A DNA stretch of 35,967 nt from a virus. Of this stretch, positions 13,497-22,158 are shown piece after piece; within the stretch, counting starts at the first letter, position 1; each line of letters starts with the position of its first letter. The position numbers and the translations under genes were made by a program. The notes below the pieces were generated by a model. That model was not told the DNA's origin. It saw only the letters and a program-made list of their open reading frames with translations, and searched no databases. The stretch is taken from positions 1-35,967 of the IMG/VR virus record IMGVR_UViG_3300009181_000183; one strand, given 5' to 3'.

Positions 13497-15307
13497 CCCT
13501 CACCGATCCCCAGCGCGACATCCTCGACTTCCGGCGGACCCTGTACCGGCCGACGCCGCGCCAGACAGTCGTGGCGTGGGCAGAGGCTTCGCTGAAAATG
13601 TCGGCCCGGCAGACCGAGCACCCAGGCCCGTTCTCGACATCGCTTCGCCCGTACATGCGAGAGCCGATGGAAGGGTGGAAAGACCCGGGCGTGTCCGAGA
13701 TCGTGCTGTGCTGGGGATCGCAGACGGCGAAGACGACGACGCTCATGGCTGGGCTCGCGTGGCTCATCGACAACGAACCGTCCCCGGTGCTCTGGCTCAT
13801 GCCCACGGAGAACCTTGCCCGGTCGTTCTCGAAATCCCGGTGGCTCCCGTTGCTCGAAGACTCGCCCGCGATGGCGTCGAATTTCCCCGGGGACAAGGAC
13901 AAGATCACAAACCTAGAGCAGCACTTCACCCGGTCCACGCTGACGTTCATCGGGTCCAACTCCCCGGCGAACCTCGCGTCCCGGCCGGTGCGCGTGCTGA
14001 TCGGGGACGAGGTGGACAAGTTCGCGCAGGCCACGGAGCGTGAGGCCGACGCACTGGACCTCGCCGAGCAACGGCTCAAGGCGTTCTCGTCCTCCAAGTC
14101 GTTCCTGACCTCAACGCCCACGGTGACGGAGGGGCGGATTTGGCAGCGGTTCATGCGGGGCGACCAGCGCCGGTACTACGTGCCGTGCCCGAACTGCAAG
14201 GAGCGGATCCGGCTCGAATGGCGGCAGGTCAAATGGGACGAGACCGCGAAGATGCAGGACGGGAAGTGGGACTTCTCGCGGGTCCGCGCGTCCGCCCGGT
14301 ACGAGTGCCAACTGTGCAAGGGTAGCATCACCGACGCACAGAAGGTCGCATCCCTTCGCCATGGGACATGGATCCCGGAGAACAAGGGGTCACTCCCCGG
14401 CGTGCGGTCGTACCACCTTTCGTCGCTGTACTCACCCGACCGGAAATGCACCTTCGGCCACCTCGCGGTCGCGTTCCTCGAGGCGCAGGAATCGCTGCTC
14501 GGGTTGCAGGGCTTCATCAACGGCAACCTCGCGGAACCGTGGGAGAACCAAAGCGCGCCGCGGCATCGCGAGGAACTGATCGTTGCCGGCGGCGAGGGAA
14601 TCGACGGCGAGGCGGTGAAGTTCCTGACCGTGGACGTGCAAGCGCAGTCACCGCACTTCTGGTTCGTCGTGCGGGCGTGGTCGCCGGACGGATCAAGCCG
14701 CGCCATCGACTCCGGTCCGCTGGACACCTGGCACGACATTCGGGAGAAGCAGATGGAACACGGTGTCCAAGACCTGCACGTAATCGTCGATTCCGGCTAC
14801 GACGCGACAGCCGTCTACTCGGAGTGCCTGCGATGGGGTCGTTTCATCCGGCGCGATGGACGGGTCCCGCTGTGGGTCGGATGGATGCCGGCGAAGGGCT
14901 TGCCGAGGAAAGGGTGGCGCAACCCGAAGACCGGCGTGGATGAACCGTTCTACCTCCGCGGGATCGACCCACGGATTGGCGACGGCGCCGGCCGGCAGGG
15001 CACCCTCGAACTCAAGCTCCTAGAGTTCTCGACGGACACGACCAAGGACATCCTCGACCGGATGCGCCGTGGGAAAGTCTCGACCCGCTGGGAAGTCGCG
15101 GAAAATGTTGCGACGGCCGAATACTGGCGGCACCTCGACTGCGAGCAGAAGGTCGCGCGCTTGTCTTCCGCCAACGGCCGGACAACGTGGACGTGGCTCC
15201 CGCGTTCACAGAAATGGCCGAACCACCTTGCCGACTGCGAGGTCGAGCAAATCGCCGCCGCGCTTTTCCACAACCGTCTGAAAGTGACCGCCACCACCGA
15301 CCGATGA
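13493..15307 (+). CDS. terminase large subunit, GpA-like (604 aa)
   Basis: This is the motor and nuclease that cuts concatemers and pumps DNA into the prohead. The ATPase has Walker A GSQTAKTT (75-82), Walker B VRVLIGDEVD (166-175) and a coupling motif SFLTSTPTVTEG. Two CxxC pairs (PCPNCK and CQLCKG) form a zinc ribbon typical of the GpA family. The RNase H-like nuclease is marked by KFLTVDVQAQSPHFWFVV, HVIVDSGYDATAVY and a C-terminal LADCEVEQIAAA. Length fits the lambda gpA family. The ATG overlaps the formyltransferase stop. Confidence 0.95.
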   Translation: MTLTDPQRDILDFRRTLYRPTPRQTVVAWAEASLKMSARQTEHPGPFSTSLRPYMREPMEGWKDPGVSEIVLCWGSQTAKTTTLMAGLAWLIDNEPSPVLWLMPTENLARSFSKSRWLPLLEDSPAMASNFPGDKDKITNLEQHFTRSTLTFIGSNSPANLASRPVRVLIGDEVDKFAQATEREADALDLAEQRLKAFSSSKSFLTSTPTVTEGRIWQRFMRGDQRRYYVPCPNCKERIRLEWRQVKWDETAKMQDGKWDFSRVRASARYECQLCKGSITDAQKVASLRHGTWIPENKGSLPGVRSYHLSSLYSPDRKCTFGHLAVAFLEAQESLLGLQGFINGNLAEPWENQSAPRHREELIVAGGEGIDGEAVKFLTVDVQAQSPHFWFVVRAWSPDGSSRAIDSGPLDTWHDIREKQMEHGVQDLHVIVDSGYDATAVYSECLRWGRFIRRDGRVPLWVGWMPAKGLPRKGWRNPKTGVDEPFYLRGIDPRIGDGAGRQGTLELKLLEFSTDTTKDILDRMRRGKVSTRWEVAENVATAEYWRHLDCEQKVARLSSANGRTTWTWLPRSQKWPNHLADCEVEQIAAALFHNRLKVTATTDR

Positions 15308-15516
15308 AGACCGAACTCCTGACCCCGAAGGAACTTGCCGGGATGCTCAAGCGGAACGTGTCCTACGTCTACGCGATGCGGGTCCGCGGGTTCGCGATGC
15401 CCGGCGGTCGCGCGACTCTGGTCGACGCGCTCTCGTGGCTGAACTCGAACCCCAACCCGCGCAAAGGCGAGCCCCGCGGGGGCAAGCGGAAGCGCACGGG
15501 AACACGGCGCGCTTGA
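15304..15516 (+). CDS. small HTH (excisionase-like) protein in the packaging region (70 aa)
   Basis: Residues 5-45 (LLTPKELAGMLKRNVSYVYA, MRVRGFAMPGGRATLVDALS) are a MerR/excisionase-type HTH with the wing shortened. The C-terminal part (NPNPRKGEPRGGKRKRTGT) is strongly basic and should bind nucleic acid. It overlaps the terminase stop (ATGA) and lies where other lambdoids have no gene, so it may regulate late genes or assist packaging. Confidence 0.7.
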   Translation: MKTELLTPKELAGMLKRNVSYVYAMRVRGFAMPGGRATLVDALSWLNSNPNPRKGEPRGGKRKRTGTRRA

Positions 15517-15517
15517 G

Positions 15518-15910
15518 GTGGTCGGCGCGGTGTGCGGATTTTGGGGTGTGGCCGCGTCAACCCCATTCGCCCGATCCTACCTCCGACAAGCGTGGGCCGA
15601 CGCCCAATCCGCCAGCGCGTCGCTTCTCAGCACCCTGAAAGGGCTGAACTCGGCAGTGATGGCAACGGTCAAGACGGGCCAGACGATCCTGTCCACGGCC
15701 GGCAATGGTCGGTCGGTCACGTTCACCGGACCGGGTTCGGGCATCAGTCCAGAGGACATCGTAGAATTGCTCGACCGGCTGCTCCGTCTGTACGACGAAG
15801 CCGTCGCGGACGGAATGACCACGGACGCCACCCGATATAGTTGGATCATGGCCGCGCTCGTGCCAGTGCGTTCAATCGGGACCAACTTCGCGAACAACAT
15901 AAACCGATGA
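15518..15910 (+). CDS. gpW-like head-tail joining protein candidate (up to 130 aa)
   Basis: Between terminase and portal, this is the lambda gpW position. Residues from about 37 have the right pattern: ASLLSTLKGLNSAVMATVKTG, then GNGRSVTFTGPGSGISPEDI and VELLDRLLRLYDEAVADG, i.e. helix, small hairpin, helix. The GTG at 15518 lies right after the preceding stop; an internal ATG at 15659 would give 83 residues, closer to gpW size. A C-terminal extension (SWIMAALVPVRSIG) is not typical of gpW. It overlaps the portal gene start (ATGA). Confidence 0.55.
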   Translation: MVGAVCGFWGVAASTPFARSYLRQAWADAQSASASLLSTLKGLNSAVMATVKTGQTILSTAGNGRSVTFTGPGSGISPEDIVELLDRLLRLYDEAVADGMTTDATRYSWIMAALVPVRSIGTNFANNINR

Positions 15911-17448
15911 CCCTCTTTTCCCGAATCGCCGCGGCGTCGCGCACGCTTCTCTCCGGGCCTCCCGCGCCCGTGGTTGTCCAAGTTCACCCTCCAATGGAGA
16001 TCGTCGCCCGCTACGAGGGCGCCACACCTTCGCCGAACCGGACCCAACTTCCAGGCTCCGTCGTCGGTCCCAGGGCTGACATCAGCCAGTGGACGCGCGC
16101 CGAACTGGTTCGGAAGTCCCGGTACTTCGAGAAGAACTCGGCCCTGCTCAACCGCATGGCGGACCTGTTCGAGCAGTACACGGTCGGGCTCGGCATCCCC
16201 TTTTTCCCGGCGTCGTCCAGCGAGGCTTGGAACAAGGACGCGTTTACCGCGTGGCAGGACTGGCAGAAGTTCGCGGACCTTTCCTCACGCCAAACGTTCG
16301 GGACGTTGCAGGGGATCATCGCCCGCGCCCTGTTCATCGACGGCGAGATTTTTATTCTCAAGACCCGCGGCGACACGGGGAATCCGCGGATCCAGTTGAT
16401 CGAGTCGCACCGTATCAAGACCCCGTCCAACCGGAAAGCGGAGGCCGGCAATGTGATCGTCGACGGCGTCGAACTCGACCCGCGCGGGCGCCCGGTCGCC
16501 TACTGGGTCGAATCGGATGCAGTCACGTCCTCCGGGATGGTGGTCGCGACAGCCGACACCATCCTTTCCCGCATCCCTGCCGACTACGTGGTCCACGTCG
16601 TCGAGCCTGGTCGGACCGGCCAGGTGCGCGGGCTGCCGTTCTGCTACCCTGTCATCAACGCGCTGCACGACCTCGACGACTTGCAAGTGTTCGAGATGAA
16701 GGCCGCGAAGGAAGCGGCGTCGGTGACCAACGTCATCAAGACGAAATCGGGCGAGGTGACGGACGAGGAATTGCTGCGCGGACTGCAAACGGCATCCAAC
16801 GGGGTCGACAAGTCGGTGTACTACCGGGACGTGTTCGGGGCCGAGGCAAAGGTGCTCAAGACCGGCGACGAGTTCGGGCAGTTCAAGGTCGAGCGGCCGA
16901 GCGCGGCGACGTCCGGGTACTGGGAGAAGATCGAGTCCATCATCTGCGCCGGCATCGGCATCCCGCGCGAAATCGTCCTCCCGACGTCGATGCAGGGCAC
17001 GTCCATGCGCGGCGTGATTGAGATCGCCAACGGCTACTTCCGGCAGCGGTCGGCCGTGATCGCGGAGGCCATGCGGATGGTCTACGAGTTTGTGATTGGC
17101 ACGCTCATCCAGACCGACCCGAATCTACAGACCGCTCCGGGCGACTGGTTCCGTGTGACGTGGCAAAGCCCGCGGTCCATCTCGGTGGACATCGGCTACG
17201 ACTCGGCCGCTGCCATCAGCGAGTTCAAGGCTGGGATGCGGACCTTGCAGGATTTCTACGGGCAGCGCGGCGAGGACTGGCGACAGGCTCTCCGTCAGCG
17301 TGCCGTTGAAGCCGCGGAGGCCGAGAAGCTGGCCAAGGAGTTTTCCATCCCACGGGCGTGCATTTTGTTGCTCGACCCAAACGAGCTTTCCTCCATGCAA
17401 AAGCAGGGCGGCACAACCGCCTCGACGCCGCCGCAGCCCGCGAAATGA
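15907..17448 (+). CDS. portal protein, lambda gpB-type (513 aa)
   Basis: It forms the dodecameric ring for DNA entry at the capsid vertex. Features: WTRAELVRKSRYFEKNSALL near the start, FGTLQGIIARALFIDGEIF, HRIKTPSNRKAEAGNVIVDG, ADYVVHVVEPGRTGQVRGLP, and LHDLDDLQVFEMKAAKEAAS, the long clip/stem helix. A late GIGIPREIVLPTSMQGTSMR, then GVIEIANGYFRQRSAVIAEA, is typical of the lambda portal family. I chose ATG 15907, which overlaps the upstream stop (ATGA). Gene order terminase - W-like - portal - protease matches lambda. Confidence 0.93.
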   Translation: MTLFSRIAAASRTLLSGPPAPVVVQVHPPMEIVARYEGATPSPNRTQLPGSVVGPRADISQWTRAELVRKSRYFEKNSALLNRMADLFEQYTVGLGIPFFPASSSEAWNKDAFTAWQDWQKFADLSSRQTFGTLQGIIARALFIDGEIFILKTRGDTGNPRIQLIESHRIKTPSNRKAEAGNVIVDGVELDPRGRPVAYWVESDAVTSSGMVVATADTILSRIPADYVVHVVEPGRTGQVRGLPFCYPVINALHDLDDLQVFEMKAAKEAASVTNVIKTKSGEVTDEELLRGLQTASNGVDKSVYYRDVFGAEAKVLKTGDEFGQFKVERPSAATSGYWEKIESIICAGIGIPREIVLPTSMQGTSMRGVIEIANGYFRQRSAVIAEAMRMVYEFVIGTLIQTDPNLQTAPGDWFRVTWQSPRSISVDIGYDSAAAISEFKAGMRTLQDFYGQRGEDWRQALRQRAVEAAEAEKLAKEFSIPRACILLLDPNELSSMQKQGGTTASTPPQPAK

Positions 17449-17525
17449 TGGGCACGGGGAAACGCGGGAACACCCGGGCGAAGTCCGGTGTTGGCATGGC
17501 TGGGGACGTGTTGTGGATGCTGTGA
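17445..17525 (+). CDS. very small open frame between portal and protease (26 aa)
   Basis: The ATG overlaps the portal stop as ATGA and opens a 26-codon frame (MMGTGKRGNTRAKS ... VLWML). It fills most of the 107-base gap before the protease gene. Coupling is the only argument for it; the peptide is short and unfamiliar, and it may be only a translational bridge or chance. Confidence 0.2.
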   Translation: MMGTGKRGNTRAKSGVGMAGDVLWML

Positions 17526-17555
17526 CGTGGCCCGTACTCCGAACGAAATCGACCG

Positions 17556-18623
17556 ATGAAAACTTGGTTCAGCATCAAAGCGAAGGCGGACCCGAAGCCC
17601 GGCGAGAGCGACGCCGAGGTTATGATCTACGACGAAATCGGGTACTGGGGCGTCCGTGCCAAGGACTTCATCAAGGCGTTGAAGGACTCCGGAACGAAGG
17701 CGCCGCTGGTCCGAATCAACTCCCCCGGCGGCGACGTGATGGACGGCATCGCGATTGCCAACTACCTCCGCACTCTCGATACCACGATTCAGATCGACGG
17801 CATCGCGGCGTCCATGGCGTCCTACATCGCCACGGCCGGCAAGCGGGTGAACATCGCGGACAACGCGTTCGTGATGATCCACAACCCCTGGGGCGTCGCG
17901 GTCGGTGACGCGGAGCAACTGCGCGAGCAAGCGGACGTCCTCGACAAGATCGGGCAGACGTTGGCCAACGGCTACTCGACCCGGACCGGAAAGAGCATCG
18001 AGGCCGTGCAGGCGTGGATGAACGACGAGACGTGGTTCAACGCGGCCGAGGCGAAGGACGCCGGTCTCGTGGACAACGTGAACGCGTCGGTCTCGTTCTC
18101 CGCGTCGCTCACCAGTTTTCGGAAGGCGCCGGATAGCCTGCGGACCAGTGCCGCGGCATCGACCCCGGTGCCTCCCAACAACGCTCAGCAGAAAACCACA
18201 ACCACACCGCAGAAAAGCACCACCACCATGAAGAAGCTCCTCAACGCTCTCGCTCTGGCCGGTTTCGTCTCGTCCGTGAATCTGGACGACGATGCAGCCG
18301 CGGCCGAGTTCGAGAACAAGTTCAACGCGCTCACCAAGGAGCGTGACGACCTCAAGGCCAATCTGGACACGCAGGCCAAAGAGAACGCCACGACCGCGGT
18401 TGACGCTGCCATCCGCGACGGGCGCATCACCGCCGAGACCCGCGACGGTTGGATCGCCGCCATCGCCAAGGACACGGGCGCGCAGGCGTTGCTCGCCAAG
18501 CTCCCGGCGAAGCTCCCCGGCTCGGCCCCCGTTGGCCGCTCCGTCGGGTCCGACGACTCGACGCCGAAGACGCTCACCGAGAAATGCCTCGAGGCCAACA
18601 AGGCCGCGACCGGCGCCCGTTAA
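17556..18623 (+). CDS. prohead protease of ClpP type with C-terminal scaffold (355 aa)
   Basis: Residues 1-200 form a ClpP-like serine protease: LVRINSPGGDVMDGIAIANY, nucleophile Ser86 in DGIAASMASY, and His109 in VMIHNPWG. It should cleave the scaffold and mature the capsid. Residues 200-225 form a Thr/Pro/Gln linker. Residues 225-355 form a scaffold-like helical part (NKFNALTKERDDLKANLDTQ) with a polar tail. The layout copies lambda gpC, whose C-terminal part is also made separately as Nu3. It starts with ATG after the portal gap. Confidence 0.9.
   Translation: MKTWFSIKAKADPKPGESDAEVMIYDEIGYWGVRAKDFIKALKDSGTKAPLVRINSPGGDVMDGIAIANYLRTLDTTIQIDGIAASMASYIATAGKRVNIADNAFVMIHNPWGVAVGDAEQLREQADVLDKIGQTLANGYSTRTGKSIEAVQAWMNDETWFNAAEAKDAGLVDNVNASVSFSASLTSFRKAPDSLRTSAAASTPVPPNNAQQKTTTTPQKSTTTMKKLLNALALAGFVSSVNLDDDAAAAEFENKFNALTKERDDLKANLDTQAKENATTAVDAAIRDGRITAETRDGWIAAIAKDTGAQALLAKLPAKLPGSAPVGRSVGSDDSTPKTLTEKCLEANKAATGAR
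18228..18623 (+). CDS. nested scaffold protein from internal start (Nu3-like, 131 aa)
   Basis: Inside the protease gene and in the same frame, ATG 18228 follows the stretch cagaaaagcaccaccacc, a C/A-rich leader of the kind that precedes independent starts elsewhere (18, 18668, 27218). The separate product would begin MKKLLNALALAGFVSS and carry the coiled coil FENKFNALTKERDD. Lambda makes Nu3 scaffold exactly this way from gene C. Known family behaviour supports it; use of this start is an inference from the sequence. Confidence 0.65.
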   Translation: MKKLLNALALAGFVSSVNLDDDAAAAEFENKFNALTKERDDLKANLDTQAKENATTAVDAAIRDGRITAETRDGWIAAIAKDTGAQALLAKLPAKLPGSAPVGRSVGSDDSTPKTLTEKCLEANKAATGAR

Positions 18624-18667
18624 TCACCGCCACAACCAGCAACCACCACCTCAGCTAAGAAACTACC

Positions 18668-19690
18668 ATGGCTCATACTACCATCGCCAATCTGTGGACC
18701 CCGCAGATTTGGATCACCACCGTGGACGAGCAGGCCCGCGCCTTGTCCGGACTCATCACCTCGGGCGGATTCACGCAGTCGGGTCTGTTCGACAGCGCCG
18801 CGTCGGGTGCCGGCACGAGCGTCAACCTGCCGTTCTTCGCCGACCTGACCGACACCCTCGACGGCATCCAGGTTGAAGGCACGGCACCGACCGTGAACAA
18901 CATCGGTTCCGCGCAGAACGTGGCGCCCGTGTTGAACCGCGTTTTGGCGTTTGGCGCCGAGGCTCTGGCGAAGGCCGTCTCGGGTTCCGACCCGGTCGCG
19001 GCCATCACCCGCCAACTTGCCCTGAACCGGCAGAAGCGGCTGCAACGCACCGGGCTCAACATCCTCCGCGGACTGTTCGCGTTCGGCTCCGCTCCGGCCA
19101 CCGCCGCCGCCATGTCCGCGTGCCGCTCGGACGTGTCGCTCGAAGCCGGCGCGTCTCCCGCGGCCGGGCAGTTGATAGACTCGACCAAGTTCAACAACGC
19201 CTGCGCGCTCATGGGTGAACTCCAGTCGAACCTGATGAACGGGGCTGTCTGGATGCACCCGCTCGTGCGCGCTGCGTTGCTCAACGCGGACGCGAACAGT
19301 TTCGAGCGGTCCTCGAAGATGGGCTTCATGCTCGAGACCTACAAGGGTATCCCGGTCTACGTTTCGAACCTGCTCTCGCGGTCCGGCACGACCAGCGGAA
19401 CCACGTACGACACGTACGTGATCGCGCCGGGCACCATCGGCTGGGGCATGAAGCCGCAGTCCCCCGGTATCGACGCGGCGAGCTTGCAGTACTTCGCTTC
19501 GCCCGACACGAACCGGGAAACGATCTACGACCGCACCCGGGCGTTGATCCACATCAACGGCACGAAGTGGACCGGGACCCCCGCGGGCCAGTCCGCGACG
19601 GACGCCGAGTTGGCCACCTCCACCAACTGGGCGCTCGCGTACCAGACGGCGGACCGCGTGGGCGTCGTTCAGATCCGCACCAACGGCTAA
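18668..19690 (+). CDS. major capsid protein, HK97 fold (340 aa)
   Basis: Position after the protease/scaffold and size fit the major capsid subunit. The N-terminus (TIANLWTPQIWITTVDEQAR) resembles the N-arm of P22/HK97-type coat proteins. The body includes SGAGTSVNLPFFADLTDTLD, AFGAEALAKAVSGSDPVAAI (spine-helix region), the segment LMNGAVWMHPLVRAALLNAD, and a C-terminal A-domain strand DRVGVVQIRTNG. The 44-base upstream gap holds a C/A-rich leader. No decoration-protein gene is obvious next to it. Confidence 0.9.
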   Translation: MAHTTIANLWTPQIWITTVDEQARALSGLITSGGFTQSGLFDSAASGAGTSVNLPFFADLTDTLDGIQVEGTAPTVNNIGSAQNVAPVLNRVLAFGAEALAKAVSGSDPVAAITRQLALNRQKRLQRTGLNILRGLFAFGSAPATAAAMSACRSDVSLEAGASPAAGQLIDSTKFNNACALMGELQSNLMNGAVWMHPLVRAALLNADANSFERSSKMGFMLETYKGIPVYVSNLLSRSGTTSGTTYDTYVIAPGTIGWGMKPQSPGIDAASLQYFASPDTNRETIYDRTRALIHINGTKWTGTPAGQSATDAELATSTNWALAYQTADRVGVVQIRTNG

Positions 19691-19694
19691 GCCT

Positions 19695-19937
19695 ATGCCC
19701 GCAGACACCAACAACACTGGAGGCGAGCAGGACGCCGCCACGGGTCCGTTCGGAATGGCGCAAGACGAGTTCACGGCGTTGCAAGCCGCGCAAGCCGCGC
19801 ACGCCCGGGGTCAACGCATCGCCGACCTGTGCCGGCGGGAACCCGTCGTGCGGGAACTGCTCGAGGAAATCGAAGCCCTGCGGAAGCAGGTAAGCGATTC
19901 CGCGCGGCAACCGGAACCGAAGAATTCGAAAAAGTAG
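19695..19937 (+). CDS. small head protein in FI-like position (80 aa)
   Basis: The ATG lies 4 bases after the capsid stop. The protein is mostly helical: ALQAAQAAHARGQRIADLCR and EPVVRELLEEIEALRKQV, the latter a likely short coiled coil, with a polar C-terminus (RQPEPKNSKK). It sits between capsid and head-tail connector genes, where lambda has FI. I recognise no family; an assembly or packaging accessory is an inference from place. Confidence 0.6.
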   Translation: MPADTNNTGGEQDAATGPFGMAQDEFTALQAAQAAHARGQRIADLCRREPVVRELLEEIEALRKQVSDSARQPEPKNSKK

Positions 19938-19943
19938 CACCCA

Positions 19944-20258
19944 GTGAACGCGGCCGACATGGCTCTCGCTCAGGGTTTGACGTCGCTGGTCCAAACGGCC
20001 GGCGACGTCGTGACCTTCCGCGGGCTGTCCGTGTCGTCCGTGGTCAATCTCGTGGTCGTGCCGGACAAGCCCGGCGAGCGCGGGATCCCGGACCTGTCGA
20101 TGCGGCAGACGAGCCGGATAGAAATCCCGGTCTCGGAATTGGAGTCAGACCCCAAAGCGTCGGAAATCATCGAGAGCTCAGGCCCTCGGTACCACCGGAT
20201 TCAGGCGGTGACGTTCACTGGCCTCGCCTGGATGTGCGATTGCGAGGTGTCAACGTGA
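19944..20258 (+). CDS. head-tail connector protein, FII-like position (104 aa)
   Basis: A 104-residue beta-rich protein: LVQTAGDVVTFRGLSVSSVV, NLVVVPDKPGERGIPDLSMR, the acidic link ELESDPKASEIIESSGPRYH, and AVTFTGLAWMCDCEVS. Length, strand content and position after the capsid fit the FII/stopper-type head completion proteins. It starts with GTG and its stop is overlapped by the next GTG (GTGA). Confidence 0.6.
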   Translation: MNAADMALAQGLTSLVQTAGDVVTFRGLSVSSVVNLVVVPDKPGERGIPDLSMRQTSRIEIPVSELESDPKASEIIESSGPRYHRIQAVTFTGLAWMCDCEVST

Positions 20259-21148
20259 TCACCGCTGGGCAAGCTGTGATTGAAGCCAAGGGCGTGGAGA
20301 AACTTGTCTCGACCCTTCGGGGGTATGCCGCCGCGAGCGGAAAAGCGATGGACGACATCCTCGCACAAGAGGCGCGGCAAATGTCGTGGGAGCTTTACAG
20401 ACAGTTCCGCAAGCTATCCCCGAAGCCTGCGGACATCCTCGGCGCGGCCATTGGACGCTCGTGGCGCATGGGTCGCGTCGGGAACGCGCTCACCTCGTCC
20501 CACTTTGGAATCTCGGCCGCAGCCGACCGGCGGGCCAACGCCCTCCTTGAAGGCCAACCGTCGGACTACTTCCGGGTGACGACAGACGGAGGAGGGATGC
20601 TCAAGGTTCGGCGCGTCCGGTTCTCTGGCCGCCGCACGTTCAAGACACGGACCCGGCTTTCTCCAGTACTCCGCGGTGGCCGGTACGGTAACAAGTTCGC
20701 CGCCGGTTCGCTCCGGGCATCGCAGGTCTCGCGCTTCGAGATCGGGCAGGCTATGCGGACGAACCGCGACATCAAAAGGCTGAACCTCGGCGCCCTGTCC
20801 GCTGCGGTCGAAATCGCTTTCCGCCAGCGCGCTGCCAAGGGCTCCACGCTCGCGGTCCAGTGGCTCCCGAAGGTCTACCGCACGCGGAAGTCCTCGATGG
20901 TGAAGAACGGCCCGTTGATCGTGAACTCGCCGGCCACAGGATACGAACTTGGCCGTGTTTCTTTCTTCTCATCCGACGGCCGACTGAACAGGATCCGCAT
21001 CGACGCCAACGCACCCGGGACTTCGAAGGTCATGGTTCGGTCTGGTGTCTTCGCGCAGGTCCTCGCCGAACGCGTTCGGGATCGCGAGAAGTACATCCGG
21101 GACAAAATGACCGGCGCCAAACAAGCAGCTTTCCGTGGGTTGAAATGA
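20255..21148 (+). CDS. minor tail/neck protein, Z-like position (297 aa)
   Basis: I do not recognise a motif with certainty. It begins with helices (VEKLVSTLRGYAAASGKAMD) and ends with RDREKYIRDKMTGAKQAAFR. The middle is very basic (MLKVRRVRFSGRRTFKTRT). Being ahead of a U-like and a tube protein, it matches the lambda Z/HK97-gp10 slot of neck or tail-completion proteins, though it is longer than most. The GTG overlaps the preceding stop. Confidence 0.55.
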   Translation: MITAGQAVIEAKGVEKLVSTLRGYAAASGKAMDDILAQEARQMSWELYRQFRKLSPKPADILGAAIGRSWRMGRVGNALTSSHFGISAAADRRANALLEGQPSDYFRVTTDGGGMLKVRRVRFSGRRTFKTRTRLSPVLRGGRYGNKFAAGSLRASQVSRFEIGQAMRTNRDIKRLNLGALSAAVEIAFRQRAAKGSTLAVQWLPKVYRTRKSSMVKNGPLIVNSPATGYELGRVSFFSSDGRLNRIRIDANAPGTSKVMVRSGVFAQVLAERVRDREKYIRDKMTGAKQAAFRGLK

Positions 21149-21594
21149 TCGCGATCAAGGACATCCAAACGACGGTTTCCGCCGCGGTCGAGGCCCACGC
21201 GTACTTCGCCGCGGCTCCCTCCATAAAGTGCGTCGCCGACGATGGGACCAAGGAAGGCGTGATCGAGGACGCTCTACGCAATCGCGGGGCTGTCTCAATC
21301 GTTCCCCACGTACTGCGCGGGGTCCGCAAAGACGGGATGGCAGGAAAGGTTCTGCTCGAGGCGGAAATTGTCGTGCGGGTGCAAATCGCGCCGCAGGTCA
21401 ACAACGCCACTGGCAAGGCAAATCGCAATATCTACGAGATGGTCCGAGCCGTGTCCGAAGCCGTGCTCAGGATCGCACCAACCGCGGGCGGAAAAAAGTT
21501 CGCGACCACGGACGAGTTCCTTCAACTCACGACGAGCGACGAAGGGACCATCACCTACGACGTCTTTTTCTCTGTCCTCACCAGCCTCAACTAA
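21145..21594 (+). CDS. tail terminator-like protein, U-like position (149 aa)
   Basis: Features: helix IQTTVSAAVEAHAYFAAAPS, strand GKVLLEAEIVVRVQIAPQVN, helix NRNIYEMVRAVSEAVLRI, then EGTITYDVFFSVLTSLN. The alternating helix/strand layout and the slot just before the tail-tube gene fit a tail terminator (lambda gpU/HK97 gp10 group). ATGA overlap with the upstream gene. Confidence 0.6.
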   Translation: MIAIKDIQTTVSAAVEAHAYFAAAPSIKCVADDGTKEGVIEDALRNRGAVSIVPHVLRGVRKDGMAGKVLLEAEIVVRVQIAPQVNNATGKANRNIYEMVRAVSEAVLRIAPTAGGKKFATTDEFLQLTTSDEGTITYDVFFSVLTSLN

Positions 21595-21612
21595 ACAGCA
21601 AAAAAACATCCC

Positions 21613-22146
21613 ATGACCACCGATTCACTGATCCTTGGCAATCACGCCTTCTTCTTCCGAGACGGCACTTCGTTCACCGTTCCAAGCGCCGGCACCGCTG
21701 GCCGCTCGTCCAAGCCGGGCGCGGCCGACACGGGTTGGATCGACCTCGGAATCCTGCGACAGGTGTCCGTGCAGAATGAGCGCGACGAGAAGGAAATCTT
21801 CGCGCCAACCCCTGGCGTGCTGCGCCTTTACGACGTCGTGGAGACCAAGCGCCAGATCACTTTCAAGCTGACGGCCGATCAGGTCACTCCGCTCGCGTTC
21901 GAGCTTATGTTCGGGACGCTGGCGCTGACCTCGGGCTCGACGCAGTACAACCCGCTCGAGGGCGCGATCAAGAAGGGCTGGCTCAAGGTTCAACAGTACA
22001 AGCAGGACGACAGCCTGTTCAACACCGTGGACGTGTTCATCGCGATCAAGGTCTCTGGCGAGATCACGTTCGGCGACAACATCGTGTCCGCAGAGTTCGA
22101 GGCGCGCGTGCTCCACTCGACGCTGAACACTGGCTCGCTGGCTTAA
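21613..22146 (+). CDS. major tail tube protein (177 aa)
   Basis: A beta-rich protein of the right size for a siphovirus tube subunit: LGNHAFFFRDGTSFTVPSAG, DTGWIDLGILRQVSVQNERD, TKRQITFKLTADQVTPLAFE, VFIAIKVSGEITFGDNIVSA and EFEARVLHSTLNTGS. The statement of a baseline DLG followed by a predicted beta-sandwich is typical of the family. A C/A-rich leader (aaaaaaacatcccATG) precedes it. Unlike lambda, the chaperone genes do not follow directly; a fibre/lysis block does. Confidence 0.8.
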   Translation: MTTDSLILGNHAFFFRDGTSFTVPSAGTAGRSSKPGAADTGWIDLGILRQVSVQNERDEKEIFAPTPGVLRLYDVVETKRQITFKLTADQVTPLAFELMFGTLALTSGSTQYNPLEGAIKKGWLKVQQYKQDDSLFNTVDVFIAIKVSGEITFGDNIVSAEFEARVLHSTLNTGSLA

Positions 22147-22158
22147 CCTAGCCGCGCC

